This document shows positions 38,744-46,606 of a DNA stretch of 64,000 nucleotides, piece by piece. This stretch comes from Caulobacter segnis (GTDB lineage Bacteria; Pseudomonadota; Alphaproteobacteria; Caulobacterales; Caulobacteraceae), in assembly GCF_023935105.1 (NCBI RefSeq), contig NZ_CP096040.1, positions 248,001-312,000 on the forward strand. The letters are read 5' to 3'. Numbering within the stretch: the first letter of the stretch is position 1; each line of letters opens with the position of its first letter. The notes under the pieces are model-generated. The model worked only from the letters and a program-made list of their open reading frames with translations. It had not been told where the DNA came from and searched no databases. The position numbers and the translations under genes are program-made.

Positions 38744-39648
38744 CCGGCACCTCCGTCGCCGCGCCGGCCGTGGCGCCGGTCGGCGCTCGTCGCTGGCTGG
38801 TCTTCGCGCTGACGACCGTCGTGCTGTGGGGGGTATGGGGCGCGCTGGCCAGCGTCTCGGCGCGCCACGGCTTCCCCGAAACCCTCGTCTACTGCGTCTG
38901 GGCCCTGACCATGATCGTCCCGGCGGTCGTCGTCATGCACCGGGAAAAGTGGAAGCTGGACCGCGACCGCCTTTCGATCCTCTACGGGCTGCTGATCGGC
39001 CTGACCGGGGCCGGTGGTCAGATGATCCTGTTCTACGCGGTGACGCGCGGGCCGCCCTATCTGATCTTTCCGATCATCTCGCTGTCGCCGCTGGTCACCA
39101 TCCTGATGTCGCTCGTCCTGCTCAGGGAGCGGACCAACCGCTGGGGCGCGCTGGGCGTCGCCCTGGCGCTGATCGCCCTGCCGCTGTTCGACTTCTCGCC
39201 CCAGGGCTTTTCGTTCGCGCAAGGCGCCGGCTGGTTTCCGCTGGCCCTGATCGTCATGCTCTGCTGGGGCGTGCAGGCCTATTTCATGAAGCTGGCCAAC
39301 GCGCGCATGAGCGCCGAGAGCATCTTCTTCTACATGATGGTCAGCGGTCTCCTGGTCGCCCCCGCGGCGCTGGCCATGACCGACTTCTCCAAGCCGATCA
39401 ACTGGGGCTGGGACGGTCCGGGTCTGGCCGCGGCCATCCAGGTGCTCAACGCCATCGGCGCCCTGACCCTCGTTTACGCCTTCCGACACGGCAAGGCGAT
39501 CGTGGTGGCCCCGCTGACCAACGCCGGCGGACCGCTGGTGACGGCCGTGCTTTCGTTGCTGATCGCCGGTGTCGTGCCGGGCGAGCTGAAGCTGATCGGC
39601 CTGGCCCTGGCCTTCATCGCCTCGGCGCTGCTGGCCCTGGCGCCTTAG
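38740..39648 (+). CDS. DMT-superfamily permease of the sugar island
   Basis: A 302-residue protein with about ten hydrophobic helices in the EamA layout (WGVWGALASVSARHG in helix 1; PYLIFPIISLSPLVTILMSLVLLRER at the end of the first half). Its ATG overlaps the GH36 stop (ATGA), so it is translated with that enzyme. This and the lack of another inner-membrane sugar carrier in the island suggest that it imports the released sugar. A strong terminator follows. Confidence 0.87.
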   Translation: MTGTSVAAPAVAPVGARRWLVFALTTVVLWGVWGALASVSARHGFPETLVYCVWALTMIVPAVVVMHREKWKLDRDRLSILYGLLIGLTGAGGQMILFYAVTRGPPYLIFPIISLSPLVTILMSLVLLRERTNRWGALGVALALIALPLFDFSPQGFSFAQGAGWFPLALIVMLCWGVQAYFMKLANARMSAESIFFYMMVSGLLVAPAALAMTDFSKPINWGWDGPGLAAAIQVLNAIGALTLVYAFRHGKAIVVAPLTNAGGPLVTAVLSLLIAGVVPGELKLIGLALAFIASALLALAP

Positions 39649-39675
39649 CGAGGACATTTCCCGCCTTTTCCCCTC

Positions 39676-39712
39676 GGGAGCGGTCGGGCCTGCGGCGACC
39701 GCTCCCTTTTTT
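39676..39712 (+). terminator. Rho-independent terminator after the GH36-permease unit
   Basis: GGGAGCGGTCG (39676-39686) pairs with CGACCGCTCCC (39696-39706), 11 bp, followed by six T residues. It separates this transcript from the agaZ-agaS-agaK unit, which has its own promoter region just downstream. Confidence 0.92.
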
Positions 39713-39743
39713 GCGCGCCGACATCGCTGGTCGCGAGGTATTC

Positions 39744-39769
39744 AAAACGAAATTATGATGTTTCGTTTT
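39744..39769. promoter_or_regulatory. Probable DeoR-type operator before the aga-like operon
   Basis: AAAACGAAA-TTATGATG-TTTCGTTTT is a perfect inverted repeat (9-bp arms, 8-bp spacer) about 70 bp before the first aga-like start. It contains GTTTCGTT (39760-39767), as does the divergent promoter at 36581. The following TTCATTGCTTTG continues a TTTC/CTTT-like series, as in AgaR sites. Confidence 0.72.
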
Positions 39770-39835
39770 CATTGCTTTGATTGCGTTGTGTCGAAGGTTG
39801 CGTTAGCGTGCCCCTCATTCAACGAAGGGTTCGAC

Positions 39836-41134
39836 ATGAAGGCGATGCTCGATCTGGTCGCCCGGCATAAGGCCGGCGAGGCGTGCGGGATATATTCGGT
39901 CTGCTCGGCCCATCCGCTGGTCATCGAGGCGACCCTGGCCCATGCGCTGGCGACCGGCGCGGGCGTGGTTCTGATCGAAGCCACCTGCAATCAGGTCAAC
40001 CAGGACGGCGGCTATACGGGCATGACGCCCAACGACTTCCGCGACTTCGTCCACGCCATCGCCGATCGCGTCGGGTTGCCGCGCGAGCGGATCCTGCTGG
40101 GCGGGGATCACCTGGGCCCCAACCCCTGGACCAGCCTTTCGGCCGACGAGGCCATGGCCAAGGCCGATGTGCTGATCGAACAGTACGTGGCCGCGGGCTT
40201 CCGCAAGATCCATGCCGATTGCTCGATGTCCTGCGCCGACGACCCGACGCCGCTGCCCGAGGAAACCATCGCCCGCCGCGCCGCCCGCCTGATCGGGATC
40301 GCCGAGGCGACGCAGGCCCGTGTCGGCGGCGAGCCTTGCGTCTATGTGATCGGCACCGAGGTGCCCGTGCCCGGTGGAGCGGCCGAGGATTTGCCGGAGC
40401 TGGAGGTGACGACACCGTCAGCGGCGCGCGACACCATCGAGGCCCATCGCACGATCTTCGCGGAAGAAGGCCTGTCGGCCGCCTGGCCCCGTGTGATCGC
40501 CGCGGTGGTGCAGCCGGGCGTCGAATTCGATCATCACAAGGTCATCGACTACGACCGCGCCAAGGCCGTCGCCCTGAGTCATGCGCTCGATGATCAGCCG
40601 AGCCTGGTCTTCGAGGCCCACTCGACCGACTATCAGACCCCCAAGGCGCTGAAGGCTCTGGTCGAGGATCACTTCGCCATCCTCAAGGTCGGGCCGGGCG
40701 TGACCTTCGCGCTGCGTGAGGCCTTCTGGGCGCTGGACGCCATCGAGCGCGAATGGATCGGCGAGGATCGCGCCTCGCGCTTCCGCCACATCGCCATCGA
40801 GCGTATGCGCGCCGACCCTCGCAACTGGGGCAAATACTATCACGCCACCGGCGCGGCGCTGCGGTTCGACCTGCAGTACAGCCTCTCGGATCGGATACGC
40901 TACTATTGGCCCGATCCCGAGATCACCGCCGCCCAGGAAGCGATGTTCGCCAATCTCGCCGACAATCCCCCGCCGCTGGCCCTGATCAGCCAATACCTGC
41001 CCGACGCTTACGCGGCCGTGCGCAACGCGGCCCTGACGCCCAGCCCGGCGAACCTGGTGATCGCCCATATCGGCGCGATCCTGGAAAGCTATCGCGCCGC
41101 GTGCGTGGCGCAGCCGGAGTACGCCTATGCCTGA
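39836..41134 (+). CDS. Tagatose-pathway protein, AgaZ/KbaZ/GatZ family
   Basis: A 432-residue barrel protein matching the family long described as the non-catalytic subunit of class II tagatose-1,6-bisphosphate aldolase: CGIYSVCSAHPLVIEATL, IEATCNQVNQDGGYTGM, LGGDHLGPNPW, HADCSMSC. In a Shewanella GalNAc pathway an AgaZ protein was proposed to be the tagatose-6-phosphate kinase, which may fit here because no separate kinase is present. GAAGGG lies 6 bases before ATG 39836. First gene of a three-gene unit. Confidence 0.9.
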   Translation: MKAMLDLVARHKAGEACGIYSVCSAHPLVIEATLAHALATGAGVVLIEATCNQVNQDGGYTGMTPNDFRDFVHAIADRVGLPRERILLGGDHLGPNPWTSLSADEAMAKADVLIEQYVAAGFRKIHADCSMSCADDPTPLPEETIARRAARLIGIAEATQARVGGEPCVYVIGTEVPVPGGAAEDLPELEVTTPSAARDTIEAHRTIFAEEGLSAAWPRVIAAVVQPGVEFDHHKVIDYDRAKAVALSHALDDQPSLVFEAHSTDYQTPKALKALVEDHFAILKVGPGVTFALREAFWALDAIEREWIGEDRASRFRHIAIERMRADPRNWGKYYHATGAALRFDLQYSLSDRIRYYWPDPEITAAQEAMFANLADNPPPLALISQYLPDAYAAVRNAALTPSPANLVIAHIGAILESYRAACVAQPEYAYA

Positions 41135-42290
41135 CGTGACGCATCTGGGTCTGGACGAAGCGACGCTGGAGCGCCTGGGCGGGCTGTGGACCGCCCGCGA
41201 GATCGCGCAGCAACCGACCATGCTGCGCGAGACCCAAGCACTGCTGGCCGAGCGTCGGGAGGAGATCGAGGCTTTTCTGGCCCCGCTGCTGGCCAGGCCG
41301 GATCTCCGCATCATCCTGACGGGCGCGGGCACCTCGGCCTTCATCGGCGAGTGCCTGGCGCCGGTGTTGTCGACGCGACTGCGTCGCCGCGTCGAGGCCA
41401 TGCCGACAACCGACCTGGTCTGCGCGCCCCACCTCTATTTCGAGCCCCAGACGCCGACCGTCCTGGTGTCGTTCGGGCGCTCGGGCAATAGCCCCGAGAG
41501 CGTGGCGGCCGTCGAGCTGGCCGACCGTCTGGTCGAGGATCTCCATCACCTCGTCATCACCTGCAATCCCGACGGGGCGCTGGCCGGCCATGGGCGAGGC
41601 GCGCGGGGTCTGACCGTGCAGCTGCCCGAGGCGACGCACGACCGCAGCTTCGCCATGACCTCCAGCTTCTCGTCGATGACCTATGCGGCGCTGGCGTTGT
41701 TCAGCGGCGTCGAGGCCATGGGCGAGCGGGTCGAATCCATCGCGCGGGCCATGCAGGGCGCGATCGCCGACCATGCCGGCGTGATGCGGGCCTTGGCTGA
41801 CGAGGGCTATGAGCGGGTGGTCTATCTGGGCAGCCACATCTTCCAGGGGCTGGCGCGGGAGTCCGGCCTGAAGCTTCTGGAGCTGACCAACGGCGCGCTG
41901 GTGACGATGTTCGACTCGCCGCTGGGCTTCCGCCACGGCCCCAAGACCATCGTCAACGATCGCACCCTGATCGTCGTCTTCTTCTCCAACAACGCTTATA
42001 CGCGCAGCTACGATCTGGATTTGCTCTACGAGCTGCGGGGCGATGGCGACGCCGCGCGCGTGGTGGCCATCACCGCGCAGGACGGAGTCGGCCTGGCCAA
42101 GGGCGACGAGATCGCGATCCAGGGCCTGGAGACGGCCGACGACGCCGATCTGCTGTTCCCGTTCATCGTCGCGCCGCAGATCTTCGCCTTCTTCCAGTCC
42201 CTGCGCCTGGGCCTGCGGCCCGACAAGCCCAACACCTCCGGCACCGTCAATCGCGTCGTGCAGGGCGTGCGCATCCACGAACTGAGCTGA
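41127..42290 (+). CDS. agaS: AgaS-type galactosamine-6-phosphate deaminase/isomerase (SIS domains)
   Basis: A 387-residue protein with two SIS sugar-phosphate domains: LTGAGTSAFIGE and VSFGRSGNSPES in the first, VYLGSHIFQGLARESGLKLLEL in the second. AgaS converts galactosamine-6-phosphate to tagatose-6-phosphate with release of ammonia. It overlaps the agaZ-like gene by 8 bp and ends 2 bp before the kinase gene, showing one operon. Confidence 0.9.
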   Translation: MPDVTHLGLDEATLERLGGLWTAREIAQQPTMLRETQALLAERREEIEAFLAPLLARPDLRIILTGAGTSAFIGECLAPVLSTRLRRRVEAMPTTDLVCAPHLYFEPQTPTVLVSFGRSGNSPESVAAVELADRLVEDLHHLVITCNPDGALAGHGRGARGLTVQLPEATHDRSFAMTSSFSSMTYAALALFSGVEAMGERVESIARAMQGAIADHAGVMRALADEGYERVVYLGSHIFQGLARESGLKLLELTNGALVTMFDSPLGFRHGPKTIVNDRTLIVVFFSNNAYTRSYDLDLLYELRGDGDAARVVAITAQDGVGLAKGDEIAIQGLETADDADLLFPFIVAPQIFAFFQSLRLGLRPDKPNTSGTVNRVVQGVRIHELS

Positions 42291-42292
42291 CG

Positions 42293-43267
42293 ATGGACAA
42301 GCCGAACCTGTCCGCAGGATGTTTTCTGGGCGTGGATGGCGGGGGCACCAAGACCGCCTTCGTCCTCACCGATGCGGAGGGGCGGGAGCTGGCCCGCCAC
42401 GAGGGCGGCTCCAGCTACCACATCCAGATCGGGTTCGAAGCGCTTCACACCCTGCTGCACGACGGCGTGGCCGCGGTCCTGGCCGAGGCCGGCGCGACGC
42501 CCCAGGACGTCATCTTCGCCTTCTTCGGCCTGCCGGCCCATGGCGAGGACTCCCAGGTCCAGCCATTTCTAGACGTCATTCCCGAGGCGGTGCTGGGCCA
42601 TCAACGCTACGCCTGCGGCAATGACATGATCTGCGGCTGGGCCGGATCGCTCGGTGGCGGCGACGGTATCAATATCGTCGCGGGCACCGGCTCGATCGGC
42701 TACGGCGAGCGCCAGGGTCGCTCGGCCCGGGGCGGCGGCTGGGGCGAGGTCTTCTCCGACGAGGGCTCGGCCTACTGGATCGCCGTGCAGGGCCTCAACG
42801 CGTTCTCGCGCATGGCCGACGGGCGTCTGCCGCGCGGGCCGCTGCACGAGATCCTGACCCGGGAGCTCGAGCTGGCCAGCGACCTGGACATCTGCGCCTT
42901 CGTCTATGCCAAGTCCGCGCCCCAGCGCGACCGCATCGCCGCCCTCTCGCGCCTGGTCGCCCGCGCGGCGGCGCGGGGCGACGTCGCCGCTCGGCGAATC
43001 TTCGAGGAGGCCGGTCGCGAGCTGGCCGCGATCGTCGAGTCGATCCGCAAGCGCCTGGGCTATGAGCCGGGCGAGACGGTGGACCTGTCCTATTCGGGCG
43101 GCGTCTTTCAAGGCGGTGAGCCGATCCTGGCGCCTTTTCGCCAGCAATTGCTCGCCCACAGCCCCGACTATCGCCTGGTCGAGCCGCGCTTCACGCCGGC
43201 GATCGGAGCGGCGCTCTATGCCGCGCGCCTCAGCGGGCGGCGTCTGAGGCTGCCGGTCGATGCGTGA
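42293..43267 (+). CDS. BadF/BcrAD-type amino-sugar kinase (AgaK-like)
   Basis: A 324-residue ASKHA-fold kinase with phosphate-1 motif DGGGTKT (residues 15-21), GTGSIGYG and the adenosine-region LSYSGGVF. The family includes GlcNAc kinases, and GalNAc kinase AgaK of Shewanella belongs to it. With AgaS and AgaZ downstream in the pathway, phosphorylation of GalNAc or galactosamine is the likely job. Last gene of the operon, followed by a 429-bp gap. Confidence 0.88.
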   Translation: MDKPNLSAGCFLGVDGGGTKTAFVLTDAEGRELARHEGGSSYHIQIGFEALHTLLHDGVAAVLAEAGATPQDVIFAFFGLPAHGEDSQVQPFLDVIPEAVLGHQRYACGNDMICGWAGSLGGGDGINIVAGTGSIGYGERQGRSARGGGWGEVFSDEGSAYWIAVQGLNAFSRMADGRLPRGPLHEILTRELELASDLDICAFVYAKSAPQRDRIAALSRLVARAAARGDVAARRIFEEAGRELAAIVESIRKRLGYEPGETVDLSYSGGVFQGGEPILAPFRQQLLAHSPDYRLVEPRFTPAIGAALYAARLSGRRLRLPVDA

Positions 43268-43696
43268 CCGCGCCGGTTTCGGAATGTTGCGCTCCAGGCG
43301 CGCGGGTTTCGGCGCCGGTCGCGCTGACGCCGGGCTGTTCGCCGTGAGTCTCCTTCCTAGCGGCCAGTTTCGCGGTTCGGCGAGCCACCGGCGGCGCCTG
43401 ATTTCGGTGCGGCCTCACGACGGCGTTGCTCAATCGCAACCAATGTTCACGGTACCAGTCGACGCGCAACGCGCGACGCGCTGGGGGTGCGTTAAAGAAA
43501 TTACTTTGAAAACAGATATTTGCTGAGTTTGTGGGCGGAGGGTCGGCATTTGTGCAACGGATACGCGCTTGATAGAAAGTTTCGTTAAGTAGCGGTTTGA
43601 CAACGTTGCGAAACCTTAGCTAGGATTAATACGATAAATAGGCCGCAGACCGAAACTTCGGAGTTTGCGCCACCAGAGGAAGGAAAGGGGTTCGTT
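43268..43696. promoter_or_regulatory. Long leader of the TonB-receptor gene
   Basis: No gene is seen in these 429 bp. The right half is unusually A/T-rich. A good sigma-70 type promoter is TTGACA (43597-43602), 18 bp, TAGGAT (43621-43626). GTTTCGTT at 43579-43586 lies just upstream of -35 and CGAAAC at 43609-43614 lies in the spacer, forming an inverted pair that could be the third operator of the DeoR-type regulator. Confidence 0.6.
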
Positions 43697-46510
43697 ATGT
43701 CACGTCGCCCATCGCACCGGGGGGCCGTCATGGCCGGCGCGGGCATCGCCGCATTGTTGTCGGCCAGCGCGGCTTTCGCGCAAACGCCCACCAGCGAAAC
43801 GACCGCCAAGACCGGCGACACGGTCGAGGAAGTCGTGGTCGTCGGCGTCCGCGCCAGCGTGGCGCGCGCCGTCAAGACCAAGCGCGACGCCACCACGGTC
43901 CAGGATTCGATCAGCGCCCTGGAGCTGGGCATGTTCCCGGACGACAACGTCGCCGACTCGCTCAGCCACATCACCGGCGTTTCGATCTCGCGCACGGCCG
44001 GCGGCGAAGGCCAGAAGGTCAGCGTCCGGGGCCTGGGTCCGGAATATACGCTCTCGACCTTCAACGGCCGCATCCTCGCCACCGACGGCGCGGGGCGCGA
44101 CTTCGCCTACGACGTGCTGCCGTCCGACGTGATCAGCGGCGCTGATGTCATCAAGGGGGCCGAGGCGGCCAACACCGAAGGCGCCATCGGCGGCCTGATC
44201 AACCTGCGCTCGGCCAGCCCCTTCGACCGGCGTGGCCAGCAGGGCATCGTGCGCCTCGAAGGCGACCGCAACCAGATGTCCAAGCTGGACGGGCGCAAGC
44301 TCTCGGCCGTCTACAGCAACACCTTCGCCGGCGACACGCTGGGCGTTCTGCTGGGCGTCGTCCTGGAAAAGCGCGACGACCGCACGGATGTGGCCGGCAA
44401 TGACGGCGGCTGGACGCGCAATGCCGATCCCAACGACGAAAGCTGGGCCTTCGGCAACGCCTGGGGCGGCGCGATCGATCCCAACAACAACGGCGTGCTT
44501 GATCCGGAGGAATACGGCCTGATCGGCCCGGGCCAGTTCCGCGTTGGCTCGATCCTGGAGAACAAGAAGCGTCGCGCCTTCACGGGCAAGCTGGAATGGC
44601 GTCCCAGCGACAAGTTCAAGGTCGTCGTCGACGGCCTGACCACCAAGCTCGACTCCCCGCAAGTCGGCTACCAGCAGTCGTTCTACCCGCTCTACGCGCC
44701 GGGACGCTGGTCGAACATGGTGGTCAAGAACGGCATCGTCACCAGCTTCGACATGAACAATCCCGACCCGGAGATGCGCCTCAATCCGGAGCTGCTGAAC
44801 CAGACCTCGTACCGGGTCGTGGAGACCCAGCTCTACGGCGCCAACGCCGAGTGGAGCGTCACCGACAACCTGACCCTGACCGGCGACGTCTATCGCTCGA
44901 CCTCCAAGCGCCACTCGGGCGGCCAGGACAGCTACGTCGTCTTGCGGATGAACCAGCCCAACACCGCACACATCGAACTCTCCGGCGATCGGGTGCCCAA
45001 CGTCACGGTCAACTTCGCCGACGGCCGCGAACTGATCAGCGGGCTCGACAAGGGTCAGTTCAAGGACTCGGATTTCAACACCCACTACTTCTCGCTCGCC
45101 GGCGACAATATCGACGACAAGATCACCGGCGGCTCGTTCAAGGGCAGCTGGGCGATCGAAAAGGGCTGGCTGGGCGGCGTGCTGTTCGGCGTCAACTACA
45201 CCGATCGCAAGAAGTCGCGCGACCTGGTCAACAACGCCCTGACCGGCGGGGCCGACTACTACTCGGGCAACTACGCGATCAATGTCGGCGCCCTGGGCGG
45301 CAAGGTGATCTCCAACAGCTTCTCGCTGCCCAACTTCATGGACGAGGTCGACTCGAGGTTCCCGCGCACGTTCCTGGCCTTCGACATCCCGAAGTACCAG
45401 GCGGCCCTGGCGGCCTACAACGGCAAGCCGCGTCCGGGCGGCGGGACCTACGACTATTCCAAGGCCGCGCCGGTCTGGAACCCGCTGCAAAGCTACCGGG
45501 TGGGCGAAGAGACCTGGTCGGGCTTCGTCCAGGCCAATCTGGAAGGCGAGCGCTGGAGCGGCAATGTCGGCCTGCGGGTCGTGCGCACCAAGACCAACGC
45601 CCAGGCCTGGGACGCCAAGATCGTGCAGGTGATCGAGAACGGCGCGTTCAACTATACGGCCGTCTACGCGCCGCCGACCGCCATCGAGCAGGGCAACACC
45701 TATACCTACGCCCTGCCGTCGCTGAACCTGAACTATCGGATCACCGACGAACTGCGCGTGCGTTTCGGCGCGGCCAAGACCATGGCTCGTCCGTCGGTCG
45801 CGACCCTGGCGCCGACCAGCACCACCGAAAGCGTCTCGTGGGGCGACTTCACCCAGGTCTATAGCGGCAACGCCGAGCTGAAGCCCTATTCGGCCAAGCA
45901 GCTGGACCTGTCGGTCGAGTACTATTTCCGCCCGAACTCGATCTTCAACGTCGCCGTCTTCGGCAAGCGCATCAAGGACCAGATCACCACGAGCTGGGAG
46001 CCCGGCCAGGACATCGGCGTCGCGGGTCACCTGTTCAACATCAGCCGCCCGATCAATGGCGACCACGCCGAGGTCAAGGGCGTCGAAGTGGGCCTGCAGC
46101 ACTTCCTCGACAACGGCCTGGGCGTTCGGGCGCAGTACACCCGCAACTGGGCTAAGAGCTTCGTCGGCGACCAGGAGCGTCCGCTGGAAGGCATCGCGCC
46201 GTCGGTCTACTCGCTGGGGGTCTTCTACGACCACGGTCCGGTCTCGCTCAGCCTCTCGGGCGACCGCACCGCCGGCTTCACCACGGCCGTCAACGTTCTG
46301 GGCAACGGCTACAACGAAAAGGCCGATCCGATCACCTGGGTCACGGCGCACGCGGCCTACAAGATCACCGAAAAGATGGACATCTCGCTGGAGGGCCAGA
46401 ACCTCCTCGACAAGGCCAACACCTACAGCATCAACGGCAATCCGATGCTGCCACAGGGTTACTACCGCTACGGCCGCTCGGTGAAACTGGGCGTGAGCTA
46501 CCGTTTCTAA
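43697..46510 (+). CDS. TonB-dependent receptor with an EF-hand-like loop
   Basis: A 937-residue outer-membrane receptor with signal peptide (ending SAAFAQ), TonB-box-like EEVVVVG, plug domain (about 70-190), a 22-strand barrel and a C-terminal KLGVSYRF ending in Phe. It belongs to the proteobacterial sugar-type TonB receptors. Residues 261-272 read DPNNNGVLDPEE, a full 12-residue EF-hand calcium loop pattern, unusual here. AGGAAAGGGG precedes the ATG. Placement after the aga-like operon suggests uptake of an alpha-galactoside or GalNAc glycan. Confidence 0.93.
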   Translation: MSRRPSHRGAVMAGAGIAALLSASAAFAQTPTSETTAKTGDTVEEVVVVGVRASVARAVKTKRDATTVQDSISALELGMFPDDNVADSLSHITGVSISRTAGGEGQKVSVRGLGPEYTLSTFNGRILATDGAGRDFAYDVLPSDVISGADVIKGAEAANTEGAIGGLINLRSASPFDRRGQQGIVRLEGDRNQMSKLDGRKLSAVYSNTFAGDTLGVLLGVVLEKRDDRTDVAGNDGGWTRNADPNDESWAFGNAWGGAIDPNNNGVLDPEEYGLIGPGQFRVGSILENKKRRAFTGKLEWRPSDKFKVVVDGLTTKLDSPQVGYQQSFYPLYAPGRWSNMVVKNGIVTSFDMNNPDPEMRLNPELLNQTSYRVVETQLYGANAEWSVTDNLTLTGDVYRSTSKRHSGGQDSYVVLRMNQPNTAHIELSGDRVPNVTVNFADGRELISGLDKGQFKDSDFNTHYFSLAGDNIDDKITGGSFKGSWAIEKGWLGGVLFGVNYTDRKKSRDLVNNALTGGADYYSGNYAINVGALGGKVISNSFSLPNFMDEVDSRFPRTFLAFDIPKYQAALAAYNGKPRPGGGTYDYSKAAPVWNPLQSYRVGEETWSGFVQANLEGERWSGNVGLRVVRTKTNAQAWDAKIVQVIENGAFNYTAVYAPPTAIEQGNTYTYALPSLNLNYRITDELRVRFGAAKTMARPSVATLAPTSTTESVSWGDFTQVYSGNAELKPYSAKQLDLSVEYYFRPNSIFNVAVFGKRIKDQITTSWEPGQDIGVAGHLFNISRPINGDHAEVKGVEVGLQHFLDNGLGVRAQYTRNWAKSFVGDQERPLEGIAPSVYSLGVFYDHGPVSLSLSGDRTAGFTTAVNVLGNGYNEKADPITWVTAHAAYKITEKMDISLEGQNLLDKANTYSINGNPMLPQGYYRYGRSVKLGVSYRF

Positions 46511-46606
46511 GCCTCCCCCTGTCCGCCGTCGGTCCGCCATCGCGCGGGGCCGGCGGCGGTCTCTTTGCCAAATCATTCCATTCCACGACAATAAAGGGGG
46601 CGCGCA

